NCBI RefSeq assembly: GCF_023078355.1
Contig: NZ_CP095552.1
Span: 1,550,001-1,614,000 of the forward strand
Direction of reading: 5' to 3'
DNA length: 64,000 nt
Source: Gordonia hongkongensis
GTDB lineage: Bacteria > Actinomycetota > Actinomycetes > Mycobacteriales > Mycobacteriaceae
Part shown: positions 32,896 through 41,054 of the stretch, in pieces
How positions within the stretch are numbered: position 1 is the stretch's first letter
Layout of the letters: each line of letters starts with the position of its first letter
Position numbers and translations under genes: made by a program
The notes under the pieces: model-generated
What the model saw: the letters and a program-made list of their open reading frames with translations, nothing else
Databases searched by the model: none
Told to the model about the DNA's origin: nothing

Positions 32896-34400
32896 CCGGT
32901 CCGGGCGACATCCCGAGCGTCACGCCGACGGTGACGCTGATCCCCGGGGCGGGGATCGTGATCCGCACCCCGGCGTTTCTGTGCCTGATGAACGACGCGG
33001 TGCCCGCGTCCTTCCTCACCGATCTGCTCGACATCGAATCTGCGGTGGCCGTGCCGGATTCGGCACCGCGGCGGGGCCGGCACCTGGTTCGGGCGCTGGC
33101 TCAGCTGGTGGCCACCGCCGACGACCCGGTCGACATCGCCTTCGCGGCTCCCGACAATGCCGGCATCGCGATCTTCCTCGCGGGCCGGGTGTACGGGGAG
33201 ACCGACGGCAAGCGGATCGAGCCGCCTGCGGGCGACTCCTATGACCGCGCCGTGCCGTGGCCGTTCGAGGGTTTCGGGCTCTACCTCGCCGGCACGAAGC
33301 CCGCGGAGGTCGGTGACGAGCGCTTCGACCTGGTCCAGGGCACGGTGCCCGCCGCGGGCGCGCTGCTGCACACCCCACTGGGGTTGCGCGGCACCGAATT
33401 CCACTCCCTGGCCGAGCGCCCGCCGCAGCCGCGGCCGGAACCGGCGGCGGCGCGGCCGGAACCGGCCGTCGAACCGTCCCGACCCGACCCGGACGCGGGT
33501 CCACCGACCGAGGCACTGGACGATCTCGACAAGCCGGCACCCGGGGCGCCGGAACCCCCGGCGCCCAAGCCCATCCGGAAACGGTCACCCTTCGACGATC
33601 TGCCGCCGGAGCCGGGCCCGATGGGCACGACCGAGCGGATGGCGCCCGGCGCCGATGGTGGTACCGACCTGCCGGCACCCGATCAGTTGCCGTTCACCTC
33701 GACTCCGCTGGGCGGTCCGTTCGGGTCGGAACCGTTGTCCCCGAATGTTTCCCACCCACCTGAGCGGCCGCCGCGGGACGCCACCCCGCCGAGCGGTCGG
33801 CCTCGCGTCGAGTCGGCTCCCGCGCCGAATCCGTTCGCCGAACCGCTCGAACCGCGCGCGCCGCTGCCCAAGGAGGAGCATCAGAAACCCGCGACCGAGG
33901 TCGTCAAGATCGAGGCGTCGCGGGCCATGGTGCACGGCATCCGTTGTTCGCGAGGCCATCTGAACCATCCGCAGTCGTGGCTGTGCGGGGTCTGCGGAAT
34001 CCGGATGGACCAGTTGACGACGTTCCTCGTCGAGGGCGAACGGCCCCCGCTGGGCTGGTTGCTGCTCGACAACGGGTTCACCTTCCTCCTCGACGAGGAC
34101 CTGGTGATCGGCCGGGAACCGGGATCGGCCGGCGGTGGACCGGCGGGTTCGCCCAAACCGATTCGCGTGCAGGACGAGACAGGTCAGCTCTCGCGCCGCC
34201 ACGTGGAGATCCGGCTGGTGGAGTGGACGGTGCAGCTGGTCGACCTCGGGTCGGCGAACGGCACCTTCGTCACCGATCCGAGCAGCGGCAACCGGGAGAC
34301 CCGGCTGCTCCCGCATCGTGCCCACGTGCTTGTGCCGGGGTCGCATGTCCGGATCGGCGGGCGCCACTTCATCTTCGAGTCACACCACGCCCGTATCTGA
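32892..34400 (+). CDS. Zinc-ribbon and FHA domain protein
   Basis: The protein has 502 residues from GTG 32892. An N-terminal globular domain (about residues 1-170) precedes a long Pro-rich, low-complexity linker (about 175-335). Next is a C/H/C/C zinc ribbon, CSRGHLNHPQSWLCGVCGIR (about 350-370), and a C-terminal FHA domain (about 385-500). The FHA hallmarks LVIGREPG, LSRRHVEI and DLGSANGTFV are intact, so it should bind phosphothreonine peptides. Encoded between a membrane protein and an antiporter/pseudokinase pair, it is the likely phospho-reader of the operon. Confidence 0.88.
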   Translation: MTGPGDIPSVTPTVTLIPGAGIVIRTPAFLCLMNDAVPASFLTDLLDIESAVAVPDSAPRRGRHLVRALAQLVATADDPVDIAFAAPDNAGIAIFLAGRVYGETDGKRIEPPAGDSYDRAVPWPFEGFGLYLAGTKPAEVGDERFDLVQGTVPAAGALLHTPLGLRGTEFHSLAERPPQPRPEPAAARPEPAVEPSRPDPDAGPPTEALDDLDKPAPGAPEPPAPKPIRKRSPFDDLPPEPGPMGTTERMAPGADGGTDLPAPDQLPFTSTPLGGPFGSEPLSPNVSHPPERPPRDATPPSGRPRVESAPAPNPFAEPLEPRAPLPKEEHQKPATEVVKIEASRAMVHGIRCSRGHLNHPQSWLCGVCGIRMDQLTTFLVEGERPPLGWLLLDNGFTFLLDEDLVIGREPGSAGGGPAGSPKPIRVQDETGQLSRRHVEIRLVEWTVQLVDLGSANGTFVTDPSSGNRETRLLPHRAHVLVPGSHVRIGGRHFIFESHHARI

Positions 34401-34416
34401 GAACGGATCCGAGGTC

Positions 34417-36543
34417 ATGGACAAACACACGGTCGCCCCCTTCCTGCTGCTCGACGTCGCGATCGTCATCGCCGCCGCCCGGGTGGGTGGGATGATCGCG
34501 CGTGCCTGCCGTCAGCCGGCCGTGGTGGGCGAGATCGCCGCCGGGATCGCGTTGGGTCCCAGCCTGCTCGGGCTCCTGCCCGGCAATCCCGACCAGTGGC
34601 TCTTCCCCGACGACGTCCGGCCGCTGCTCGGTGCGCTGGCCCAGATCGGCCTCGTGCTCTTCATGTTCATCGTCGGTCTCGAACTGGACATGCGGCTGAC
34701 CAAAGGGCGTGAACGCGCGGCGGCCAGCATCTCGGCATTCTCGATCGCGCTGCCGTTCGCCCTCGGCGCGGCCCTCGGCCTGCTGCTCTATCCCTCGCAC
34801 AACATGGTCGGGGGAATGGAGATCGAGCGGCTGGGGATGGTGCTGTTCATGGGTGTCGCGATGTCCATCACCGCCTTCCCGGTGCTGGCGCGGATCCTCA
34901 CCGACCGCGGGATGATGAGAACGATTCCCGGGGTGTTCAGCCTGGCCGCGGCCGCCATCGACGACATCCTCGCGTGGACACTGCTGGCGTTCATCATCGC
35001 CATCATCCAGGGCGGCAGTCCGCTCGAGGTCGCCAAGATCGTCGGACTCACGCTCGTCTACGCCGCGGTGATGTTCGGTGTCGTCCGTCCGCTGCTGGCG
35101 AAGCTGATCGCCTGGCGCGACAGCGCCGGCCGGCTCACGCCGGACATCCTGGCGGTCATCCTGATCGGACTCTTCCTGTCGGCGACGGCCACCGACGTCA
35201 TCGGCATCCATCAGATCTTCGGCGCCTTCGTGTTCGGCGCGGTGATGCCGAAGGTGGGAGCCGAACAGCTGCACCGGGAGATCCTCGAACGGCTCGAGCA
35301 GGCGAGCGTGCTGCTCCTGCTGCCGATGTTCTTCGTCGTCACCGGCCTCAACGTCGACCTCACCCAGATCGGCGTCGCGGGCATGGGGCAGCTGCTGCTG
35401 GTCCTGCTCGTCGCGATCGCGGGCAAGTTCCTCGGCGCCTATGCGGGCGCGCGGGCGAGCGCCATCCCCACCAGACAGAGCGCGGCCATCGCGGTGCTCA
35501 TGAACACGCGGGGACTCACCGAGCTGGTGATCCTGGCCGCGGGGCGCGAACTCGGTGTGCTGAGTGACGAACTGTTCGCGATGCTCGTGGTGATGGCGCT
35601 CGTGACCACGATCTTGACCGAACCCCTGCTGCGCGTGGTGTATCCGGACAAGGTGGTGGCCAATGACATCGCCGCCGCCGAACGTCGCGCCCTGGCCACC
35701 GCCACTGCCCCGCGGGTTCTGGTGCTGATGCGTGATCCCGTCGGCACGACCGCCGACCTGCGGGCGCGGCATCGGCGAATGCTGGACTGCACCACGGGAT
35801 TCGACGTCGTCCTGGCCGGGTTGCTCACCGCCCCGGACCGGTCCGTGCGTCCGCTCGAGGTCGGGATTCCGGTCGTACCGGACTTCGCGGCGATCGCATC
35901 GGCCGTCGAGCGGCTCAACGAGCTGGGCGCGTCGCTGACCGGCGCGGGTGCGGTGTCGGTGCTGTGCCGGTTCAGCGCCGATCCGGCTGCCGACCTCGAG
36001 GCCATGTCGGAGAACGCCAATGCCGACCTCGTCCTCGTGGACAGTGACGACCGGCCCCTGGGGGAGTCGCTGCGATCGGCTCCGGTGGCCGTCGTCGACG
36101 AGACCGCCGACGAGACCGTGGCACCGAGTCGTAGCACCATCACCTGTATCGCCGCGGACGATCGCAGTGGGCGGACCGCTGCGCTGATGGCCGCGGGTCT
36201 GGCGCTCTTCGGGTCGCGGTCGCTGACCGTCGTCGCATCCGGCTCTCGGCGTCGGTGGCTGGCCGACCTCAACGCTGTTGCCGAACAGGGGGTTTCGGTG
36301 TCGGTGCAGGATCCGCGCAGGCACCGCGACGACGCCGTGTCGTTCACCGTCGCCGGAGCGGACGAGGGCGATCCGACCGTGCCCGTTCCGGTCACCGTCG
36401 TCGACAACACCGAGACGAGCGAGGAATCGCTGGGCGACCGCGTCGCGATGCTCTACCCGTCTCCGGCCGCACCATCCGCACCCACGAGGGCGGCCGACGA
36501 TCCGTCCAGTCCGAACATCGGTTCATCATCGGAGAGGCACTGA
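34417..36543 (+). CDS. CPA2-family cation:proton antiporter with long cytosolic domain
   Basis: The protein has 708 residues from ATG 34417 (GAGG 5-8 nt upstream). The first ~420 residues form the Na+/H+ exchanger membrane domain with about 12 TM helices: VVGEIAAGIALGPSLLGLLP, VLFMFIVGLELDM, AAAAIDDILAWTLLAFI (conserved Asp pair) and MNTRGLTELVILAAGRELG. The C-terminal ~280 residues contain two USP-like alpha/beta regions (VLVLMRDPVGTTADL; TITCIAADDRSGRTAALMAA), a probable sensor or regulatory module. It starts 17 nt after the FHA gene and ends 1 nt before the pseudokinase start, so all are likely co-expressed. Confidence 0.9.
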   Translation: MDKHTVAPFLLLDVAIVIAAARVGGMIARACRQPAVVGEIAAGIALGPSLLGLLPGNPDQWLFPDDVRPLLGALAQIGLVLFMFIVGLELDMRLTKGRERAAASISAFSIALPFALGAALGLLLYPSHNMVGGMEIERLGMVLFMGVAMSITAFPVLARILTDRGMMRTIPGVFSLAAAAIDDILAWTLLAFIIAIIQGGSPLEVAKIVGLTLVYAAVMFGVVRPLLAKLIAWRDSAGRLTPDILAVILIGLFLSATATDVIGIHQIFGAFVFGAVMPKVGAEQLHREILERLEQASVLLLLPMFFVVTGLNVDLTQIGVAGMGQLLLVLLVAIAGKFLGAYAGARASAIPTRQSAAIAVLMNTRGLTELVILAAGRELGVLSDELFAMLVVMALVTTILTEPLLRVVYPDKVVANDIAAAERRALATATAPRVLVLMRDPVGTTADLRARHRRMLDCTTGFDVVLAGLLTAPDRSVRPLEVGIPVVPDFAAIASAVERLNELGASLTGAGAVSVLCRFSADPAADLEAMSENANADLVLVDSDDRPLGESLRSAPVAVVDETADETVAPSRSTITCIAADDRSGRTAALMAAGLALFGSRSLTVVASGSRRRWLADLNAVAEQGVSVSVQDPRRHRDDAVSFTVAGADEGDPTVPVPVTVVDNTETSEESLGDRVAMLYPSPAAPSAPTRAADDPSSPNIGSSSERH

Positions 36544-36544
36544 C

Positions 36545-37357
36545 ATGCCAGAAGTCGAGATCCCGCAGCAGCTGGCGGATTTCACGGTGCTCGAGAAGCT
36601 CGGCATGGGGGGCAACGGCACGTTCTATCTCGCCGTACCCCCCGCGCGACTGGGCCTGGCCACCGACCGCGTCGTGGTGAAGGTCTTCAGCGGCGTCTGC
36701 AGCGACGACGCCTACCGCCGCGGGGTACGCGAATTGCGGGCGTTCGCCGCCGTCGTGTCGCCCTACCTCGCCGGGCTCTACGACGCCGTGCTGCAAGGCC
36801 AGTTCATGTATGCGATGGAGTATTTCCCGCTCGGCTCGCTGGGTAGTCCGGCGCGCGAGCTCAGTCGAGACGAGAAGCTGGCGGCGATCGCGGACGCGGC
36901 GCGCGGCGTGGACGCCTTGCACGAAGCCGGTATCGCGCACGCCAACGTCACGCCGTCGAGCATCATGGTCACCGAGACCGGCGGCAAGATCTCCGATCTC
37001 GGTCTGGCCCGGGTGCTGGCGGCCGACGAGCCCATCACGAGCTTCGCCCAGCCCGGGGCGGTGCAGTACATGGACCCCGCATTGTTGGCCGGCGATGTGC
37101 CGTCGCGGGCGACCGACATCTGGTCGCTCGGGGCGTGTCTGCACCGTGCCCTCACCGGCGACGGGGTGTACGGGGAGGTGCCGGACACCCAGCCGCTGCT
37201 GGCGATCCGGGCGGCGCTGTCGACGCCGCCGGCACTCTCGGAGAACCTGGACCGCGACGAGCGCACCCTCATCGCCAACTGTCTCGCCCTCGCCGGCTCC
37301 CGTCCCTCGACCGCGATGGAGGTCGCCGTCCGGATCGACGGGCTGCGCGGGCGCTGA
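36545..37357 (+). CDS. Soluble protein-kinase-fold protein, predicted pseudokinase
   Basis: The protein has 270 residues spanning one Hanks-type kinase domain. The Gly-rich loop (LGMGGNGTFYLA, about 19-30), the VVVK lysine (K46) and the alpha-C Glu (REL, E63) are present. The catalytic loop HRDLKPxN is changed to HANVTPSSI (132-140): the base Asp is Asn134, Lys is Thr136 and the metal-binding Asn is Ser139. DLG (151-153) replaces DFG but keeps the Asp. It may bind nucleotide but should phosphorylate poorly or not at all. No TM segment is seen. It is the last gene of the oxidoreductase-FHA-antiporter operon. Confidence 0.88.
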   Translation: MPEVEIPQQLADFTVLEKLGMGGNGTFYLAVPPARLGLATDRVVVKVFSGVCSDDAYRRGVRELRAFAAVVSPYLAGLYDAVLQGQFMYAMEYFPLGSLGSPARELSRDEKLAAIADAARGVDALHEAGIAHANVTPSSIMVTETGGKISDLGLARVLAADEPITSFAQPGAVQYMDPALLAGDVPSRATDIWSLGACLHRALTGDGVYGEVPDTQPLLAIRAALSTPPALSENLDRDERTLIANCLALAGSRPSTAMEVAVRIDGLRGR

Positions 37358-37401
37358 CGACAGACGTCATCGGGCGGTTCGCGCCCCCTGCTCCCTGCGT
37401 C

Positions 37402-37420
37402 ACGAAGGGTCGACCTTCGT
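37402..37420. terminator. Hairpin with R1-like relic between convergent kinase-fold genes
   Basis: ACGAAGG (37402-37408) and CCTTCGT (37414-37420) pair around GTCGA. The preceding bases (CTGCTCCCTGCGTCACGAAG from 37388) resemble a degraded R1 repeat. It lies between convergent stop codons. Confidence 0.5.
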
Positions 37421-37434
37421 CTCGGTCACGGTCG

Positions 37435-39009
37435 TCAGCCGAGGGGCGCCGTGCGCCACCAGTCGTCGAGGATGTCGCGGCCGGTGTGTCCGGGCCACGT
37501 CGTCACCAGCGTGTACTGCGCATGCGCTGGCCCGCTGAAGTTGGTGACGACCCAACCGTCGACGACGCTGTCCCGGCTCGCCGACGCCGGACCGTCGCGC
37601 CAGCTGATCTCATTCCCGGGGTAGCCCTTGAGGCCGGTGGTGACGGCAGCGCGTGATGGTGATGTCGGCGTGTGCCACACCACGAATCCGACGTTCGCGA
37701 CGTCGGTGCACGAGATCCCGTCGATGCCGTCGCGGACGACGGGCTCACAGTCGGCATCTCCCCACCCCGGCGCCTCGGGCGTCTCCGGCAGGAGTTGCGG
37801 GAAGGCGGCGGCGATAGGGGCGACGCCCGCCGGCCACGGCGGCGGTGTGGTGCGCGCGCCGAGCAGCATCACCGTTCCGACGACGACCGCGACGATCGCC
37901 GTGGCGACGAAGAACGGCGCGATCAGCCGTCGTCGACGCATCGACGGGGAGGCCGTCGGCGGGGGCGCCAACGGTGGGGGTGTCGGCGGCCGGTTCACCG
38001 GCCCGGCCCCCCGCGGCCGGTCGGTGACGACCTCGGTCGGCCGATCCGGATGACCGGCGGGCTGGAACACGCGCGGGACGCCGGCGGCCGGCCCCGCGTC
38101 CACGACCTCCGTCGTGTCGGAATCGGTTGCGGCGGACTCATACTCGGATTCAGGGTGGCTGGCGGGGATGATCTCGGTCGGCGGTTCGCCGTCGGAGTGG
38201 GTGAGGTGCAGGGCGAGCTCGGCCGCTCGGACGAATTCCGCGCAGGTGCGGTATCGGTGTTCTGAATCGGCGTCGAGCGCCCGTGCCAGCACGGCGTAGA
38301 ACGCCGGCGACACTGCACCCGACACCCGGTGCCGAGCGACCGAGCTTGTGCCGGTCACATTCGGCCCGCTCGCTTCGCTCCCGGCGCCGGTGAGCATTTC
38401 GACGAGGGTACGTCCCAACGAGGCGACATCGGCTGCCGGGTGCGGCATCTCGTCGCCCGCTATCGGTGCGGTGAGGCCGAAACCGGTGAGCGTGACGGCA
38501 CCGGGCACCGACGCCCCGGCGACGGTCGGGTCTGCGGAGCCGTTGAGCAGGATGTCGGCGGGGGAGACGTTGCCGTGGACCAGGCGCCGGCGATGGGCCG
38601 CGTCGAGCGCCTCGCCGACGACGGTGACAACGCGCACCGCCAGAGCGATGTCGATGCCGTCGGGGTGGCGCCGGATCAGCAGGGCGGCGTCGGAGGCGGG
38701 CACGGGAGCCACGGCAACCCAGGCGCGTCCGTCGACGATGCCGTGTCCGGTGATGCGCGCGATCCCGGGATGCGCCATCGCGGAAGCCTTTTCGATCGCA
38801 TCCCGGAACCAGTTGCCGTACGCGGGAGTAATCGAGGCGGCCCGGTCCACGACGGTGAGCAGCACGCGCTCGGCGGGCGCCCCCGGATATGGGGCCGTCG
38901 CCAGGTAGTCGGCGCCGGCGACGCGTCTGCGCAGGAGGCGCTCGATGCGGTGACGCCCGACGAGAGCGCCCGGAGGAAGTGGTTCGTCGTGGGTCGGACC
39001 GACGGACAC
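37435..39009 (-). CDS. Membrane-anchored pseudokinase with extracellular domain
   Basis: The protein has 524 residues from GTG 39009 (GGGAGG upstream). Residues ~15-270 have a degenerate kinase fold: no clear Gly-rich loop and no VAIK Lys (VLLTVVD). The catalytic loop is HGNVSPADI (145-153, Asp to Asn147, Lys to Ser149) and DFG is replaced by GFG (176-178). A Thr/Pro-rich linker leads to one TM helix (about 360-382, FFVATAIVAVVVGTVMLLGA). The outer domain of ~140 residues has Cys pairs (DADCEPV, ISCTDV), resembling ligand-sensing domains of PknB-like receptors. It converges on the soluble pseudokinase and shares its HxNVxP signature. Confidence 0.85.
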   Translation of the reverse strand: MSVGPTHDEPLPPGALVGRHRIERLLRRRVAGADYLATAPYPGAPAERVLLTVVDRAASITPAYGNWFRDAIEKASAMAHPGIARITGHGIVDGRAWVAVAPVPASDAALLIRRHPDGIDIALAVRVVTVVGEALDAAHRRRLVHGNVSPADILLNGSADPTVAGASVPGAVTLTGFGLTAPIAGDEMPHPAADVASLGRTLVEMLTGAGSEASGPNVTGTSSVARHRVSGAVSPAFYAVLARALDADSEHRYRTCAEFVRAAELALHLTHSDGEPPTEIIPASHPESEYESAATDSDTTEVVDAGPAAGVPRVFQPAGHPDRPTEVVTDRPRGAGPVNRPPTPPPLAPPPTASPSMRRRRLIAPFFVATAIVAVVVGTVMLLGARTTPPPWPAGVAPIAAAFPQLLPETPEAPGWGDADCEPVVRDGIDGISCTDVANVGFVVWHTPTSPSRAAVTTGLKGYPGNEISWRDGPASASRDSVVDGWVVTNFSGPAHAQYTLVTTWPGHTGRDILDDWWRTAPLG

Positions 39010-39099
39010 GGCGCCTCCCTCACCTCACGTGAAAGGACCGACTCTACCGGTCAGAGGGCGTCCACCGGCGCGAACAGGCGCCGGGCGACCCCGCCCGGG

Positions 39100-39405
39100 T
39101 CATTCGAAGAGGACCGGCGCGGAGTTGAACAGCATGACGATGAAGAAGAACAACAGGAACCACGCCGCCCCCTGCCACACCTGCCAGCGACCGTTGCGTT
39201 TCCAGACCCGGTACGTGCGGTACAGCATGGTGCTCGCGCCCAGGAGAACCACGACGGGAGAGGCGACGACCAACACGGTCTGGAGGGGATCCGACGACGC
39301 ATGCGCGAAGAACAGCAGGCCGAGTCCGAGTGCGACGGTGATCCCGATGTGGATCATGATTGCGCGAAAGTCGTTGGTGCCGTTCTGCGGAAGGGGTGAC
39401 GTCAT
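39100..39405 (-). CDS. Small three-TM membrane protein
   Basis: The 101-residue protein has hydrophobic spans near residues 15-35 (IMIHIGITVALGLGLLFFAH), 42-62 (LQTVLVVASPVVVLLGASTM) and 78-97 (VWQGAAWFLLFFFIVMLFNS). A basic loop (YRTYRVWKRNGRWQ) lies between the second and third. ATG 39405 is the start. No family is recognised. It is divergent from the USP gene. Confidence 0.65.
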   Translation of the reverse strand: MTSPLPQNGTNDFRAIMIHIGITVALGLGLLFFAHASSDPLQTVLVVASPVVVLLGASTMLYRTYRVWKRNGRWQVWQGAAWFLLFFFIVMLFNSAPVLFE

Positions 39406-39608
39406 GGTGTCCGCCAGGTTACACGGCGCCCGAATCGTGGAGAAAGCGACGGTGGTCGGGACCTCGTACTCATTGCCGCGGCAACGGCGCCGGGGCAGGA
39501 TGGGGGCCGGGGCCGATACCGGGCCGTCCGGGGCGAGCCCGGGCCGACCCGCGGCCGAACCGAAGACCCCGCCAGGGGCCGTCGCGATCAGAGGAGATGA
39601 GCCACAAC

Positions 39609-40472
39609 ATGAATGCGATACTCGTCGGCGTGGACGGGTCGGACGCGGCCACGGGCGCGGTGCGCTGGGCGGCGCGGGCGGCCGCTGCCGAAGGTCTCGA
39701 CCTCAAGGTCGTCGGTGCGTACGACGCCAGCACGAGTGACTACGCCCCCGGCCTGATCATCCCGCAGGACGTCGTCGACGCCATCCGCCAGGACGCCTCC
39801 GACGCGGTCCATGCGGCCGCCGACGCCGCCAAAGAAGCGGCACCCGGCGTGACGGTCGCCACCTCGATCGTCGACGGCGACGCCGCGCGCGTGCTGCTCG
39901 AGCTGGGCAAGGACGCCGCGATGATCGTCGTCGGCACGCGCCGTCTCGGCAGCGTCAAGGGCCTCTTCCTGGGTTCGGTGAGCACCAGTGTCGCCGCTCA
40001 CGCACACGGCCGGGTCACGGTCGTCGCCGCCGAGGGCAACCCCGACGGACCGGTGGTCGTGGGGGTCGACGGTTCACCGGTCAGCGATGCCGCGGTCGCC
40101 GAGGCGTTCCGGCAGGCCTCGCTGCGCAACGTGCCGCTCCGCGCGGTACACACCTGGACCCCGCTCGACGCGGACGCGCTCCACGGGTACGGCATCGGCG
40201 CCGACGAGGTGGCACGGATGACCCAGGACGCGGTCGAGGTACTCGCCGAGCGCCTCGCCGGATACGCCCAGGACTACCCGGACGTGACGATCGAACGATC
40301 AGTCCTGCCCGAGGAGCCGGCGAAGGCGCTGCTCGACGAGGCGGGCGCGGACGCATCGCTGCTCGTGGTCGGCAGTCGCGGCCGCGGTGGCTTCCGCGGA
40401 CTCCTGCTGGGCTCGACCAGCCAGAAGGTGATGCACCACGCCGACTGCCCGGTGATGATCGTCCGCACCTGA
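39609..40472 (+). CDS. Tandem universal stress protein (two UspA domains)
   Basis: The protein has 287 residues from ATG 39609 (MNAILVGVDGSDAA). An in-frame ATG at 39597 directly abuts GAGGAG and has no spacing. Domain 1 is about 1-140 and domain 2 about 147-287. Both retain ATP-binding signatures: VGTRRLGSVKGLFLGSVS and VGSRGRGGFRGLLLGSTS (G-2x-G-9x-G-S/T). Tandem USPs of this kind bind ATP and are induced by stress and hypoxia in mycobacteria. A 13-bp hairpin terminator follows. Confidence 0.9.
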   Translation: MNAILVGVDGSDAATGAVRWAARAAAAEGLDLKVVGAYDASTSDYAPGLIIPQDVVDAIRQDASDAVHAAADAAKEAAPGVTVATSIVDGDAARVLLELGKDAAMIVVGTRRLGSVKGLFLGSVSTSVAAHAHGRVTVVAAEGNPDGPVVVGVDGSPVSDAAVAEAFRQASLRNVPLRAVHTWTPLDADALHGYGIGADEVARMTQDAVEVLAERLAGYAQDYPDVTIERSVLPEEPAKALLDEAGADASLLVVGSRGRGGFRGLLLGSTSQKVMHHADCPVMIVRT

Positions 40473-40491
40473 CCCCACGGTGAGCGCTGCC

Positions 40492-40522
40492 CGTCGTCCC
40501 CGGTCGCGCACCGGGGACGACG
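40492..40522 (+). terminator. Terminator of the USP gene
   Basis: Perfect 13-bp arms (CGTCGTCCCCGGT and ACCGGGGACGACG) with loop CGCGC lie 20 nt after the stop codon and 27 nt before soxR. Confidence 0.75.
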
Positions 40523-40548
40523 CCGTCGGTGGCGCATACCATCGACCC

Positions 40549-40998
40549 ATGACGCTGAAGAAGCTGGAGCTCTCGGTCGGCGAGCTGGCCCAGCGAGCTG
40601 GGATCGCCCCGTCGGCGGTCCGCTTCTACGAGGACCAGGGCCTGATCTTCAGCCGGCGCACCTCCGGGAACCAGCGCCGGTATCACCGGGCGATGCTGCG
40701 GCGCGTCGCATTCATCCGCGCGTCGCAGGTCGCCGGGATTCCGCTGTCGGTCATCGGCGAGGTGCTCGCCGAACTGGGCGACCACGAGTCGCCCCCGAAG
40801 TCGATGTGGGAAGCGGCGTCCAAACGCTGGATGGACGACATCAACCAACGCATCGCACTGCTCGAGAACATGCGGGACATGATCGGGTCCTGCGTGGGTT
40901 GCGGTTGCCTGTCGCTCGGGGAGTGCCATCTCCTCAACCCCGGCGACGAACTGAACAAACTCGGCCCGGGGCCGCGGCGACTCCTCACCGAGCAGTAG
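40549..40998 (+). CDS. soxR: Redox-sensitive MerR-family regulator SoxR
   Basis: The protein has 149 residues from ATG 40549. The N-terminal MerR helix-turn-helix (LSVGELAQRAGIAPSAVRFY, about residues 6-25) and a dimerisation coiled coil lead to CVGCGCLSLGEC (about 121-132). This is the C-x2-C-x-C-x5-C site for the [2Fe-2S] cluster. SoxR is activated by redox-cycling compounds and, in actinobacteria, usually controls a few export or detoxification genes. The patatin and MFS genes just downstream are candidate targets, inferred from position. Confidence 0.93.
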   Translation: MTLKKLELSVGELAQRAGIAPSAVRFYEDQGLIFSRRTSGNQRRYHRAMLRRVAFIRASQVAGIPLSVIGEVLAELGDHESPPKSMWEAASKRWMDDINQRIALLENMRDMIGSCVGCGCLSLGECHLLNPGDELNKLGPGPRRLLTEQ

Positions 40999-41054
40999 CC
41001 GTCTCCGCCAGTTGCGATGTCGGGGAGCAGAACAGGCGGCGGTACTGTTGGCCC

